64,000 bases of DNA from LMUY01 sp965199165 (GCA_965199165.1 OZ240681.1:992001-1056000); one strand, 5' to 3'; counted from the first letter of the stretch, positions 17,346-27,020 are shown. The notes: generated by a model from the sequence alone, not told the origin. Numbers and translations are program-made.

Positions 17346-18704
17346 ATGCGCTGTCTCGGCGCGGTGCAAGCCCCGGTCGAGACAGGTGCGAGAATAAGCT
17401 CGGGCAAGTGGAAGCGCCTGGCGTTGCTGACCTTGGCGCTCAGCGCGGACTCGTCCGAGGCAAGCGTGTTGACGACCCTCTTCCCGGTCATCCGAACGGC
17501 GCTCGGCCTCAGCGGCGCCGATCTCGGAACCCTGGTGGCTGCCAACAAGCTGGCCGGGGCTGCATGCAGCCCGCTTTGGATCTGGCTGACCCGCCGCTGG
17601 AGCCGCAAAGCCGGGCTGGCTTTGGCGGCGGGCCTCTGGGGCATCTTCGGCGTCGCACTCGGCTTCGCCAACGGGCGTGTCTCCCTCCTGATCCTGTCAT
17701 GCGTGCTGGCCGCGGGCTACAGCGGCGCTCCCCCGATCATCACCGAAATCGTTGCCGACCTGTTCGACGACCGGGCGCGAGGCCGGGCGGTGGGTGTCAT
17801 GTACGGCTCGGTGAGCGTGTTTGGCGCGATGTCGGGTGCGCTCGTGGCGCAGCTCTCGGGCTTTCCAGGCGGCTGGCGCGTCGGATTCTGGTTGCTCGGC
17901 GGGATCAGCGTGGCGGCAGGACTGGTGATCTTGATCTGGTTCGAAGACCCAGGCGCCGGCGCCGGCGAGATGGCGGCCGCGCGGCCCCGAGGCGCGCCGG
18001 GCCCGCGCTTGCCACTGGCTTCGGCGATGGCCGTGTTCCGCGTGCCATCGTTCGATCTGATGCTGTTGTCGCGGTTGCTCTCCGGGCACCTCGTGATCGG
18101 GTCGTTCGGCATATTCTTCCTGACCAGCGTGCGGCAGTTCTCCGACGCCGCTGCGTCCCTGGTTCTCCTCCCGTTCGGGGCCGGGGTATGCCTCGGCACG
18201 TTCGGCGGGGGATACATCGTCGACCGGCTGCATAGGCGCCTGCCCGGCACCGGCCGCATCGCGTTCCTGCAGGTGGCGCAGCTCGCCTTCGCCCTCGTGG
18301 CCTTCTTGGCGACCGCATTCTCCTGGGGCGGGATCGGCGCCTATCTCGCGCTGTGGGGGGCGATGGGGTTTTGGCAGGGCGTGAACCCCGGGGTGAACCG
18401 CCCGATCGTCATGGCCGTCATCGCACCGGAACTCCGCGGCTGGGCCTTCATGATCATGCTCGCGATCGTCGAGCCGGTCGGCTGGGCGGTCTACAGCTTC
18501 GGCGTCGGCTGGCTTGGGGACCGCGCCGGGCTGCAGTTCGCGTTCCTGCTCGTGCTGGTCGGGGTGATGGTCGTGAACGCGGCTGCCATCACGCCGCTTT
18601 ACTGGACCTACGGCCGCGACGCGGCACGGGCGCGGCGCATCGACGCTCCGCCCACCAGTGGAACGGCGGAGCCCCGCCGTTCGCTCGTCACGTCCGACCG
18701 ATGA
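17346..18704 (+). CDS. MFS transporter
   Basis: The 452-residue protein has about 12 hydrophobic segments and MFS features, including an acidic-charged N-terminal helix (LALSADSSEASVLTTLFPVI) and an Arg-rich loop between helices 2 and 3 (WLTRRWSRKAG). The first half ends near residue 200 and the second starts with FDLMLLSRLLSGHLVIG. The substrate cannot be read from sequence. ATG 17346 is preferred to the in-frame start at 17163 because the extra residues are not membrane-like. It is divergent from the sterol operon and 10 bases upstream of the large regulator. Confidence 0.8.
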   Translation: MRCLGAVQAPVETGARISSGKWKRLALLTLALSADSSEASVLTTLFPVIRTALGLSGADLGTLVAANKLAGAACSPLWIWLTRRWSRKAGLALAAGLWGIFGVALGFANGRVSLLILSCVLAAGYSGAPPIITEIVADLFDDRARGRAVGVMYGSVSVFGAMSGALVAQLSGFPGGWRVGFWLLGGISVAAGLVILIWFEDPGAGAGEMAAARPRGAPGPRLPLASAMAVFRVPSFDLMLLSRLLSGHLVIGSFGIFFLTSVRQFSDAAASLVLLPFGAGVCLGTFGGGYIVDRLHRRLPGTGRIAFLQVAQLAFALVAFLATAFSWGGIGAYLALWGAMGFWQGVNPGVNRPIVMAVIAPELRGWAFMIMLAIVEPVGWAVYSFGVGWLGDRAGLQFAFLLVLVGVMVVNAAAITPLYWTYGRDAARARRIDAPPTSGTAEPRRSLVTSDR

Positions 18705-18714
18705 CGCGATCCCT

Positions 18715-21339
18715 GTGACCGATACGGACCGGCCTTCTGCGCGGGGAGAACAGGTCCGTTTCGGGCCGTTCCAGCTCTCGCTGGCCCGGCGCGAACTGCG
18801 TCGGGATGGTCAGCTGGTCGAGGTCGGTCAGCGTGCCCTCGACCTTCTTGCCGCGTTGCTGGCGCAAGCCGGACAAGCGGTCTCCAAGGAGCAGTTGACC
18901 GCTGCGGCCTGGGGGCGGCGGGCGGTCGAGCCGAGCAACTTGACGGTGCAGGTCGCCAGCCTCCGCCGTATCCTTGCGGACAACGGCATCGCGTCGGCGA
19001 CGTCGCAGCAGTTCATCCGGACAGTGCCCGGCTATGGATACGTCTTCGCCGCCCCGATCGAGCGCGAGCCGGAGGCGGATGGCAGCCTCGGGTCGGCGGT
19101 GCGCCCGACACGCGGGGCCGGGGCTGCGACGTCGAAGGCACCGGCCGAGCCCCTGACGCATTTCATCGGGCGCGAGAACGAACGTCGCGAACTGATGCAG
19201 CTCCTCGCGGCCAACCGGCTCGTCTCGCTGACCGGCATCGGCGGGGTCGGCAAGACCCGCATGACGGTCCGACTCTGGCGCGAGCTCGCGGAGTCCTATG
19301 CCGATGGCGTGGCGTTCATCGACCTGTCCGCCTTGACCGACGCCGGCCAGGTGAACGAGGCGGTGGCGATCGCCCTGGGTGTGGGCGATGGCAGCGAGAG
19401 CGCCGACGCCGCGCTGGTCAAGCTGCTGCAAGCCAGCCAGCGCCTTTTGATCATCGACAATGCCGAGCACCTGATCGCCGGGGTGCGGCGATTGCTGCAG
19501 GCCATCCTGGCTCAATGCCCCGGGCTGTCCGCCTTGGTGACCAGCCGCGAAAGCCTGGGCCTCCCGGGCGAGGTGGTGTTCCGGCTCCCGGCGATGGAGC
19601 TGCCTCCAGAATCCAGGGATCCGACGGCCGGCGAGGCGCTCGACTACAACGCGGTCCAGTTGTTCGCCGACCGCGCCCAGGCCTTGCTGCCGGGCTTCCG
19701 CGTCGATGACGGCAACGCTGCGGATGTCGTGAGGATTTGCCGGCGGCTTGATGGCATCGCGCTGGCGATCGAAATGGCCGTCCCGCGCCTCGAGGTGTTG
19801 TCCCCGCGGCAGTTGGCGGAGCGTCTTCACGATCGCTTCCGCGCGGTCGCCACGTCGCGGCACGACGTCCTCACACGGCAGCGGACGCTGCGGGCCATGT
19901 TCGACTGGAGCTGGGAATTGCTCGAAGCAAGGGAGCGGCGGCTCCTGCAGCTTCTGGCCCTGTTCGCGGCGGGGGCCACGCTGGACGCGCTCGAAACACT
20001 GGTGGAGGCTGACGGAAAGGCGGATCCGTCCCCCAAGGCCGACACCGTCGAACTGCTCGCGGCCCTGGCGCAGAAGTCGCTGGTCGTCATCGGTGCGCGC
20101 GCCTCGGCGGCTGAGGCCGTGCCTCGCTTCCGTATGCTGGAGACGACGAGGCAATATGCACTCGATCGCCTGGAGGCCGCAGACCGCCGGGAACTGGATA
20201 GGCTGCTGGCCCGGCACCTGGCCTCGCTGTTCGAACGTGCGGAGGCGGAGTGGCCGGTCACGCACAGCGCGGCGTGGCTCGAACGCTATGGGCCCGAGGC
20301 GGACAACCTGCGGGCGGCCATGCGGTGGGCGTTCGACACGCCCGGCGAGAACGAGCTGGCCCTTCGGCTCGTTGCGGCGAGCTTCTCGCTCTGGTGGGAG
20401 TTGCCCGGCCTGCCGTTGCGGGAGAGCCGGCAATGGCACGCGCTCGCCACCGCGCGGATCGAACCCACGACGCCAGAAGGTGTGCAAGGCTGGCTGTGGC
20501 TTGGCCAGAGCTGGACCGACACGATCGACGGCGACCTGGAGAACTACCCGGCTGCCGACCGGGCCGTGCAGCTCTTCCGCAAGGTGGGTGACCGCATCGG
20601 AGAGGGCGCGGCCCTTTGGCGTGCTGCCAGCACCGTGATGTTCCGCGACCACGACCCGTCGGACGCGAGCTTGCTCGCGAGGGCCATTGCCCGTTTGCGG
20701 CATCAGCCTGCGACGAAATGGCACGCGCTATGCCAGGTGCGGCAGGCGGACCTGTTCCAGCAGCAGGGCGCGCTGCTGCCTGCGCTGGCCGAATACGACC
20801 GGGCGCTCGTCACCGCACGGGCCATGGGGCACAAGTACGGCGTCATGGTCGCTGGCGGCAACCGGGCCTACCTCCTGTTCGAGTTGGGGCGGCCGGGCGA
20901 AGCCATCGAGGCGCTGCGGGCCCTGCGCCGGGAGTTGCCGCTTGGGCTGAGCCGTCCTGTCCTCTCTTTGCTGGCAACCGTGCTGACTGCGACGGGGGAT
21001 TACCCGGAGGCACGACTGGCGTTGATCGAGAGCCTGTCGGGAACGCTCAGCATCGGCATGTTGGCGACGATCGGGCGTTCATTCGAGGCGGTTGCGCTCG
21101 TGATCGCGCAATCCCAGAGGCATGAGCATGCCGCGCGGCTGCTGGGTTTCGTGGTCACCCTGCATCCGCCCGATCGCCTTCGGTTCGGGCCGAGGCGAGC
21201 GGTCTACGAGCGGTTGGACGCCCTGTTGTCGGCGGCCCTGCCGACGGACGAGCGTGCGAGGCTCATGGCCGAGGGCGCCGCCTGGACCGAGGCCGAAGCG
21301 GCCGAGGCCGCCGCAATCATCCTCCAGGACGGGCACTGA
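18715..21339 (+). CDS. Winged-helix (OmpR-type) regulator with NB-ARC ATPase and TPR-like C-terminus
   Basis: About 874 residues. The N-terminus (about 12-112) is an OmpR/PhoB-type winged helix without a receiver domain, ending with the family-typical TVPGYGYVF. An AAA/NB-ARC ATPase follows, with Walker A GIGGVGKT (174-181), LLIIDNAEH as Walker B, and a GLPGEVVFRLPAMELP sensor region. The C-terminal half is Ala/Leu/Arg-rich and helical, like TPR repeats. Such STAND-type transcription factors usually act as ATP-switch regulators sensing unknown signals. GTG 18715 follows the MFS stop by 10 bases; an earlier in-frame ATG at 18658 is possible. Co-transcription with the MFS gene suggests it regulates that gene or a neighbour. 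Confidence 0.85.
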   Translation: MTDTDRPSARGEQVRFGPFQLSLARRELRRDGQLVEVGQRALDLLAALLAQAGQAVSKEQLTAAAWGRRAVEPSNLTVQVASLRRILADNGIASATSQQFIRTVPGYGYVFAAPIEREPEADGSLGSAVRPTRGAGAATSKAPAEPLTHFIGRENERRELMQLLAANRLVSLTGIGGVGKTRMTVRLWRELAESYADGVAFIDLSALTDAGQVNEAVAIALGVGDGSESADAALVKLLQASQRLLIIDNAEHLIAGVRRLLQAILAQCPGLSALVTSRESLGLPGEVVFRLPAMELPPESRDPTAGEALDYNAVQLFADRAQALLPGFRVDDGNAADVVRICRRLDGIALAIEMAVPRLEVLSPRQLAERLHDRFRAVATSRHDVLTRQRTLRAMFDWSWELLEARERRLLQLLALFAAGATLDALETLVEADGKADPSPKADTVELLAALAQKSLVVIGARASAAEAVPRFRMLETTRQYALDRLEAADRRELDRLLARHLASLFERAEAEWPVTHSAAWLERYGPEADNLRAAMRWAFDTPGENELALRLVAASFSLWWELPGLPLRESRQWHALATARIEPTTPEGVQGWLWLGQSWTDTIDGDLENYPAADRAVQLFRKVGDRIGEGAALWRAASTVMFRDHDPSDASLLARAIARLRHQPATKWHALCQVRQADLFQQQGALLPALAEYDRALVTARAMGHKYGVMVAGGNRAYLLFELGRPGEAIEALRALRRELPLGLSRPVLSLLATVLTATGDYPEARLALIESLSGTLSIGMLATIGRSFEAVALVIAQSQRHEHAARLLGFVVTLHPPDRLRFGPRRAVYERLDALLSAALPTDERARLMAEGAAWTEAEAAEAAAIILQDGH

Positions 21340-21404
21340 TCCCCTGAGTCGCCGCTCGATCGGTCACGTCGGGCCGCGGCATGGCGCCTGTTCTTGGACG
21401 GAGC

Positions 21405-22532
21405 CTAGGGAACGGCGTGCTTGGCAAGCACTCCCCCCGGGATCGGGCTCGGGACTCCCGTCGTCCGCGGGAAGCTGATCGGCAGCCCCGCGACCGATCG
21501 AACCGCGAGGTAGGCGAAGCACTCCGCCTCCACCGCGTCGCCGCGCCAACCGACCGCTTCGGCCGGGACCGGTTCGACACTGGCATAGGTCCTCAATGCC
21601 GCCATGATGGCCGGGTTCTTGCGGCCGCCGCCACAGACGATCAGCCGTTTGGGCCGGGTCGGCAGCAGGTCGAGCGAACGGCCGACCGTGCCGGCCGTGA
21701 AGGCCGTCAGCGTCGCCGCGCCATCTTCCAGCGACAGCCCGTCCGCCATGTCGGCGGTGAAGTCGTAGCGGTCGAGCGATTTCGGATAGGCGGCGGCCAA
21801 ATAGGGGTGGTCCAGCATGGCGCTCAACCGCGCGCCATCGACCCGCCCGCGCTGTGCGACGGCGCCGTCCAGGTCCATTTCGCCCGATCCATGACGTTTG
21901 ATCCAGTCGTTGATCGGACCGTTGGCCGGTCCGGTATCGAAGGCGACGAAGTCATCCCCACCCGCCCACCAGGTGACGTTCCCGACACCGCCCAGGTTCA
22001 GCGCCGCAGTCTGCGCATCCATGCCGAGTTGGCGAAGCAGCGCCACGTGGTAGGAGGCGGACAAGGGAGCGCCATGTCCGCCCGCGCGCATGTCGGCGGT
22101 GCGGAAATCGTACACGACGTCTATTCCGAGCAGGTCAGCCATCAGCCGCCCATCGCCGAGCTGGCGCGTATCACCTGGCCGGCCCGGCTCGGGAGCACGA
22201 TGCAGGACCGTTTGGCCGTGGAACCCGACGACGGCGACCTCTTCGCGGCCCAGGCCGTTCTGCGCCAGGAACCCGGCGACGGCTTCGGACTGCGCCTGCG
22301 TCAGGGCACGTTCCGCTTCGGCGAAGACCGCCGGTTCGGGGCCGGTGAAGCGCCAGTCCAGGGCCGCATGGACGGCCTCTGCCAGCAAGGCCTGCAGGTC
22401 GGTCGGATAGGGCGTCAGCGCCCAAGGTCCGAACTCGGCGACGTCCTGGCCGTCCGTGCGGATCGATGCGATGTCGATCATCCCGTCAAGCACGGTCCCG
22501 GTCATAAGGCCAACCGCCCACACAGGCTTCAT
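21405..22532 (-). CDS. anmK: Anhydro-N-acetylmuramic acid kinase
   Basis: The 375-residue protein has GLMTGTVLDG (8-17), close to the AnmK consensus GLMSGTSLDG, then VGFHGQT, LGGVGNVTWW, DTGPANGPINDW and CGGGRKNP, all in the usual order. AnmK hydrolyses and phosphorylates 1,6-anhydroMurNAc to MurNAc-6-phosphate in murein recycling. The Ser-to-Thr and Ser-to-Val changes in the first motif are mild. ATG 22532 begins the conserved domain; the longer frame to 22667 is not conserved. It lies 31 bases after a radical SAM gene on the same strand, and NagZ and a NagB-II-like deaminase lie within 10 kb. Confidence 0.92.
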   Translation of the reverse strand: MKPVWAVGLMTGTVLDGMIDIASIRTDGQDVAEFGPWALTPYPTDLQALLAEAVHAALDWRFTGPEPAVFAEAERALTQAQSEAVAGFLAQNGLGREEVAVVGFHGQTVLHRAPEPGRPGDTRQLGDGRLMADLLGIDVVYDFRTADMRAGGHGAPLSASYHVALLRQLGMDAQTAALNLGGVGNVTWWAGGDDFVAFDTGPANGPINDWIKRHGSGEMDLDGAVAQRGRVDGARLSAMLDHPYLAAAYPKSLDRYDFTADMADGLSLEDGAATLTAFTAGTVGRSLDLLPTRPKRLIVCGGGRKNPAIMAALRTYASVEPVPAEAVGWRGDAVEAECFAYLAVRSVAGLPISFPRTTGVPSPIPGGVLAKHAVP

Positions 22533-22563
22533 GCGCTTTCCCCGCTCATCGCCACCCCTGACC

Positions 22564-23544
22564 TCACGCTGCCGCTTCGCCGACCAGGCGGCGGCCGACG
22601 TGTTTGGCAAAGACATCGCCTTCCGGCTTGCGGCAGGATGCGCAATGCGCCAGCGCCGCTCGCCCATCCCGCTGCAGACGCCGCCGGAATGCGAGCGCCT
22701 CGCCCATGACCGCGTCGACCGGGTCCGTGAAGAGGTTGCCCACCACGCCGAGAGGGCCGTGACTGATCACGCAGATCGAGACCGTGCCGTCAGGGGCAAG
22801 GCAGAGTGTATGGCCTGCCCAGAAGCACGCCCCATGCGGTACCGGCAGGCTCGGGTTGATGTCCTGATCCATCCGGCGATGCACCGCCTCGTCGCTCTCC
22901 AGGTCCGACACGTCCGCAAGCTTGTGGTGCGCGCCTCCCGGCAGCAGCGGCGTAACCTTCACGTGGTCGTCGACCTGCGCGAGGAGGTCGACGAACTCCG
23001 GATCGTAACTGTCGATCGGCTCGCCGAGATCGATCTGGTACACTCCGACGACCACACGCGCGCGATCGGCCGTGCTCCGCGCCTCGAGCAGGCGGCGCAG
23101 TCCGCAAAGCGTGCTGCGGAAGGAGCCGGCGCCGCGGTTCAGGTCGTGACTGAGGCTGTTGCCCCCGTCGATCGACACGAAGATCTTGTGCCGGCAGGGC
23201 ACGGCTAGGATCTCCCGCACCCGCTTGTCCGTCAGCATCGTGCCGTTGGTGTGCCACTGCAGCGGGATGTCCGGGTAGACGTCGCGGGTCACCTTCAGGA
23301 GGTGGTTGAAACGCGGGTTCATCAACGGCTCGCCGCGCCAGTTCAAATGGATCGTCTTGACGTCCAGGAGCGGCGACGAGCGCAGCTTGGCAAGCGCCTG
23401 TCCGAGGTCTCCCGGATCCATGTCCAGCCTTCCGTGGCTCTGCTTCGTGTAGCAGAGGCGGCAGGCCAGGTTGCACCGGGTCGTCGGGTCGAGCCACAGC
23501 CAGACCGGGTGCTTCCATCCCCCGGGCCCGGCGTGCTCAAGCAT
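22564..23544 (-). CDS. Radical SAM protein with SPASM-like C-terminus
   Basis: This 326-residue protein has the radical SAM CxxxCxxC motif (Cys24, Cys28, Cys31, in RCNLACRLCYTKQ). A C-terminal cysteine-rich region, with Cys in ACFWAGHTLCLAPDGTVSICVISHG and HCASC, looks like a SPASM/twitch auxiliary cluster domain. The frame LxPDGxVxxC is typical of SPASM. Members modify peptides or carbohydrates. ATG 23544 overlaps the DegT aminotransferase stop by 8 bases, so the two are tightly coupled and may act on the same amino sugar or peptide. I cannot name the substrate. Confidence 0.85.
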   Translation of the reverse strand: MLEHAGPGGWKHPVWLWLDPTTRCNLACRLCYTKQSHGRLDMDPGDLGQALAKLRSSPLLDVKTIHLNWRGEPLMNPRFNHLLKVTRDVYPDIPLQWHTNGTMLTDKRVREILAVPCRHKIFVSIDGGNSLSHDLNRGAGSFRSTLCGLRRLLEARSTADRARVVVGVYQIDLGEPIDSYDPEFVDLLAQVDDHVKVTPLLPGGAHHKLADVSDLESDEAVHRRMDQDINPSLPVPHGACFWAGHTLCLAPDGTVSICVISHGPLGVVGNLFTDPVDAVMGEALAFRRRLQRDGRAALAHCASCRKPEGDVFAKHVGRRLVGEAAA

Positions 23545-24562
23545 GCGGCATCCGATGAAGGCGATCCGCCTGCCCGGCGGCGTCGCGCGGGTAGTAAAGC
23601 GGCACGCACCAATGATGGCTGGCAACCCAGTCGGTGTTTGGAAGCTCGGCCGGCGTGCCCATGATCCGATGGCAGGGTTGTTCGTAGACCTTTCCGGTGG
23701 ACCGATCGATCGGGGTGAAGACGATGTATTTGTAGTAGCCGCTCTTCATTCCTGCCGGGAAGCGCACCCGGTCCGGGAACACCGGGTCGAGCCAAGCGTG
23801 CGCGTAGTCCTGTTTCCAGCGCACGATCTCGGGCATCCGGCGCATCTGGACCACGCCGAACGCGGCACGGAACTCATCCATCCGGTGATTGAGGCTCTTG
23901 ACCTGGTACTTGGACCCACGACCGTAATCCCGGAAGCAGCGCAAGTGGCGCAGCAGATCTTCGTCCTGGGTCACCGCGACCCCGCCCTCGCCCGTGGACA
24001 CGGTCTTCGTCGCGTACAGCGAATACAGCCCGGCGTCACCGAAGCACCCAGGTTTCTGGCCATCCCACTCGGCACCGACCGCATGGGCACAATCTTCGAT
24101 CAAGGTGATGCCGCGCTCCCGGCAGTACGCCGCGATGCGCCGCGCGTCGAAGGCGATGTGGCCGCCGATGTGGACGATGAAGGCAAGCCTCGGCCGGAAC
24201 GCTTCCGCCTTGACGACGAAATCGTCGAAGGACCCGCACAAGTCCTCCCGGTTGCAGTCGTAGAACACCACGTCCGCCCCCGCCTGCTCGGCAGCGCGGG
24301 GAGTGGCGAGGAACGTGTTGGACGGGCAGAGCACCCTCTCCCCCCGGACGCGGTAGTAGTCCAACACGCCCAAGGCCGCTCCGGCCCAATTGTCGAAGCC
24401 GACCGCCGGGACGCCGTTCCAGTCCGCCCAAACCGCCTCGAACTCCGCCAGCTGCTCGCCGTGGCTCCACGTGTTCGAGCGCAGGACGACGGTCCACCGC
24501 CTCAGCAACTCCGCTTCGTCGCGCCGGTCGAACGCAAGCGTGAAGGAAAGCGAGGCAGGCAT
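23537..24562 (-). CDS. DegT/DnrJ/EryC1-family PLP aminotransferase
   Basis: The 341-residue protein has the DegT/DnrJ/EryC1/StrS fold markers: VGFDNWAGAALGVL and LCPSNTF near the N-terminus, IEDCAHAVGAEW (Asp157 contacts the PLP pyridine) and Lys186 in LYATKTVSTGEGG, the Schiff-base residue. Such enzymes aminate keto-sugars or cyclitols. The protein is slightly shorter than typical sugar aminotransferases (about 370-400). It heads an operon with the radical SAM gene and anmK. ATG 24562 is chosen; an in-frame extension to 24706 is not domain-like. Confidence 0.85.
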   Translation of the reverse strand: MPASLSFTLAFDRRDEAELLRRWTVVLRSNTWSHGEQLAEFEAVWADWNGVPAVGFDNWAGAALGVLDYYRVRGERVLCPSNTFLATPRAAEQAGADVVFYDCNREDLCGSFDDFVVKAEAFRPRLAFIVHIGGHIAFDARRIAAYCRERGITLIEDCAHAVGAEWDGQKPGCFGDAGLYSLYATKTVSTGEGGVAVTQDEDLLRHLRCFRDYGRGSKYQVKSLNHRMDEFRAAFGVVQMRRMPEIVRWKQDYAHAWLDPVFPDRVRFPAGMKSGYYKYIVFTPIDRSTGKVYEQPCHRIMGTPAELPNTDWVASHHWCVPLYYPRDAAGQADRLHRMPHA

Positions 24563-25041
24563 GCCATCCAGCGCCGCCGAACCGGAACTCACGGCATCGG
24601 GTCCCGTCCTTGGTGGAGCTCGGCGCAGTCTGCCATGACGCCTCCTATCGCCCGGTCCCCCCATGGTCGGCGGACGTCCGGCCGTCGACGGAGAGCGAGG
24701 GCACATCTGTCACGACACTGACGCTAACACCAAGTCCAATTAGATACCACCACGGATGTATGTCCGCGTTTCCCCCACCCGCAGCGACGCCGCTCATGGG
24801 CGGATGGCGCGCGCAAGTGGGAGTCGTGGTTGGCCGCCTGGCCTGGCCATGCGCGGCAGGGACCGGCTATCGGCTCGGGGACTTGTCACGCCGGGCATCG
24901 TCGAAATGCCAGTCACGCCCGAAGAACCAGTCCAAGACCAATTCCGCGTCGTCAACCTGAACGATCCCGCACGATGCCTGCCCTCCATCGCCGCCGGCCG
25001 CCGGGGATCACGCGCGCCAGCCCGCCGCAGCCAGCAGGAGG
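24563..25041. other. Intergenic stretch with a possible gene remnant and a GATACCACC box
   Basis: No intact gene is visible in this 479-base gap. On the minus strand an open stretch of about 46 codons ending at TAG 24867-24869 encodes a protein-like tail (VDDAELVLDWFFGRDWHFDD and on to DKSPSR) without a usable start codon; it may be the end of a lost gene. GATACCACC at 24743-24751 is the reverse complement of GGTGGTATC found right before the SIS-deaminase start (31161-31169). It lies about 180 bases upstream of the DegT-radical SAM-anmK operon and could be a shared regulator site. Confidence 0.3.
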
Positions 25042-25755
25042 TCACCCGTCCCGCCGCATCTCGGCGATGAAGTCGTAACGGTCGGCACGATAGGTCGAGG
25101 ATGTGAACTCGACCGGGCTGCCGTCGCGGAGGTAGCCGTGCCGCACCGTGGTCATCACGGCGCTTCCAAGCGGTATGCGCAGGTGCAAGGCGTCCTTCTC
25201 GACCGCGAGCGTGGCGCGCAAGCGTTGCAGCGCCCGCACCGGCGCCGCGCCGCAGGCCTCCAGGGCCGCGTAGAGCGAGTTGCCGACCGCCGCCGGGTCA
25301 GGCAGGACCCGCTCGGGTAGCACCGCCCGCTCGACGGCGAGCGGCTCCCCATCCGACAGGCGCACCCGCAGCAGGAACGCAACCTGCTCTCCCGCCTGCA
25401 GCGCCAGCGCCACCGTCTCGTCCGGGGATGGGAACCGCACACCCTGGTCCAAGCGGATGTAGCTCGCCATCCGGCCGCGGGCGTGCATGTCCTCGCTGAA
25501 CGACGACAGCCGGGCCAGAGGCTGGTCCAGCCGGGCCGCGACAAACGTGCCCGCCCCCTGCCGCGCGGCGATCAGGCCCCGTGCGCTCAGCTCCTCGAAG
25601 GCCTTGCGGACCGTGGTGCGGGACAGCGCCAGCTTCTCGCCGAGCAGGCGTTCGGCGGGCAGCGCCTGCCCCTGGCGTAGGCGGCGGGCGCCGATCGCGC
25701 CGGCGATGTGGTCGGCAAGCTGCAGGTACAACGGCAGGGACGCATCGGCCACCAT
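25042..25755 (-). CDS. GntR-family (HutC subfamily) transcriptional regulator
   Basis: The 237-residue protein has an N-terminal GntR winged helix (about 8-75: LPLYLQLADHIAGAI, then LPAERLLGEKLALSRTTVRKA) and a C-terminal UTRA ligand-binding domain (about 90-230, with GEPLAVERAVLPE and PVEFTSSTYRADRYDF). HutC-type regulators often sense amino-sugar phosphates or histidine intermediates. The surrounding nagZ, anmK and SIS-deaminase genes suggest an NagR/DasR-like role in amino-sugar control; that is inference. ATG 25755 is used. An in-frame ATG at 25839 would add 28 residues. Confidence 0.87.
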   Translation of the reverse strand: MVADASLPLYLQLADHIAGAIGARRLRQGQALPAERLLGEKLALSRTTVRKAFEELSARGLIAARQGAGTFVAARLDQPLARLSSFSEDMHARGRMASYIRLDQGVRFPSPDETVALALQAGEQVAFLLRVRLSDGEPLAVERAVLPERVLPDPAAVGNSLYAALEACGAAPVRALQRLRATLAVEKDALHLRIPLGSAVMTTVRHGYLRDGSPVEFTSSTYRADRYDFIAEMRRDG

Positions 25756-26013
25756 GCGGAACACGTCCCATGGGATGGCCTCGGCCTCCTGGACGGCAGC
25801 GTCAGCCACCGCGTGCTTTCGCTGGCCAGGTGCCGGCATCCGGGTAGGGGACCAGGCTCGCCTCGGTGTCCATCGCGCGTCGTTCTGCCCGAATGGCGGG
25901 TGGGCGGCAACATCGGCGGCAGGATGACAGCGAGGTCGCTTGCGGTCATGGATGCGAGAATGGCTGGGATGTTCCACGCAATGGCTTCCGACACCCGTGA
26001 AAAGGCCGGGCAC

Positions 26014-27012
26014 ATGCGGATCGCGCTGAAGGGCGCGCTCGCCGACCCGGCACAACTGGCGGACCGGCTTGCCCGGCTCGCCGCACTCGGCCTGCCCGCC
26101 CGGCTCGAACTGCACGTCTCCAGGGCCGACGACTTCCTGGGCGAAGGGGAGCGGCGCGTCAGGCAGCTCCGCGCCGAGGCCGGCGACCCGGTGGAGCTGC
26201 TGGTCCACATCCCGCCGCAATCGGTGCCCGTGGTGACCCGCACCGCGTTCGACGCCGGGCAGGTGGCCGCAACGCTGGCCTTCGCGCAGGCGGTGGGCGC
26301 CGGGGCCGTGGTGATGCATCGATACCACGGCCTGGCATTGGGCTCCGCCCCTGCGCACGGCACGCGGGCGGAGGCCGAGGCAGCCTTCAACGAGGCCGTG
26401 CGCGACCTTGCCCGGCAGGCGCCGGATGTCACGCTGCTGGTCGAGAACCTCGGCCATTACCACCTCGCACCCCGCGGTGGCGGGGCCTACCTCAGCGGGC
26501 CGCTCGACCATTTCTTCCCCTGGGAGATCGCGGCGTTTCAGGACTACGCCGCGCGGGAGCGGCTCGACAACGTGCGCGTGCTGGTCGATGTCGCGCACGC
26601 CACCCTCAGCGCCAACATGTTCAACCTGCGCCGCCACCGGCCAGAAGCGGCGGCGGACGACCGCTTCCGCTGGATCACCGATGCCGACCTCCAACGGGCC
26701 GCCACGCTGCACCCGTTCGACTTCGTGCTGCCGGGGATCGGCCACCTGCATGTTTCGGACAGCGTGCTGCTCACGTCGGCGGACTGGGCCGGCTGGCCCG
26801 CAAACGACCGCCTGGCGGCCGCACTCACCGCCGAGGGGATGGAGGTCGGCACCGGCACCCTGCCATGGACCGCGCTGCCGAACCGCTTCGGCGCCGAGGC
26901 GTCCCCCCTGCTGGTGATGGAGGTCGAGCCGGGGCCGGGTGAAAGCCACCGGGCCAACGCGGCGCAGGAGCGGTCCGCCCGGCGCCTGATGGGGACGTTC
27001 GGCCGGACCTAG
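26014..27012 (+). CDS. TIM-barrel protein, xylose-isomerase/AP-endonuclease-2-like
   Basis: The 332-residue protein reads as alternating strands and helices of a TIM barrel: LPARLELHVSRADDF, VELLVHIPPQS, GAVVMHRYHGLAL, VTLLVENLGHYH, VRVLVDVAHATLS, FVLPGIGHLHVSD and PLLVMEVEP. Conserved His, Glu and Asp residues fall at strand ends, as in metal-binding sugar isomerase/endonuclease-IV-like proteins. I do not recognise a specific subfamily. ATG 26014 is preferred because AAAGG precedes it at a good distance; ATG 25924 is another option. It is divergent from the GntR gene, so it may be regulated by it. Confidence 0.7.
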   Translation: MRIALKGALADPAQLADRLARLAALGLPARLELHVSRADDFLGEGERRVRQLRAEAGDPVELLVHIPPQSVPVVTRTAFDAGQVAATLAFAQAVGAGAVVMHRYHGLALGSAPAHGTRAEAEAAFNEAVRDLARQAPDVTLLVENLGHYHLAPRGGGAYLSGPLDHFFPWEIAAFQDYAARERLDNVRVLVDVAHATLSANMFNLRRHRPEAAADDRFRWITDADLQRAATLHPFDFVLPGIGHLHVSDSVLLTSADWAGWPANDRLAAALTAEGMEVGTGTLPWTALPNRFGAEASPLLVMEVEPGPGESHRANAAQERSARRLMGTFGRT

Positions 27013-27020
27013 GCAGGAGG

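Noticed and set aside
18688..20724. A 678-codon minus-strand frame opposite the large regulator
   Set aside because: No recognisable domains and biased composition; the plus-strand frame carries the winged-helix, Walker and TPR features.
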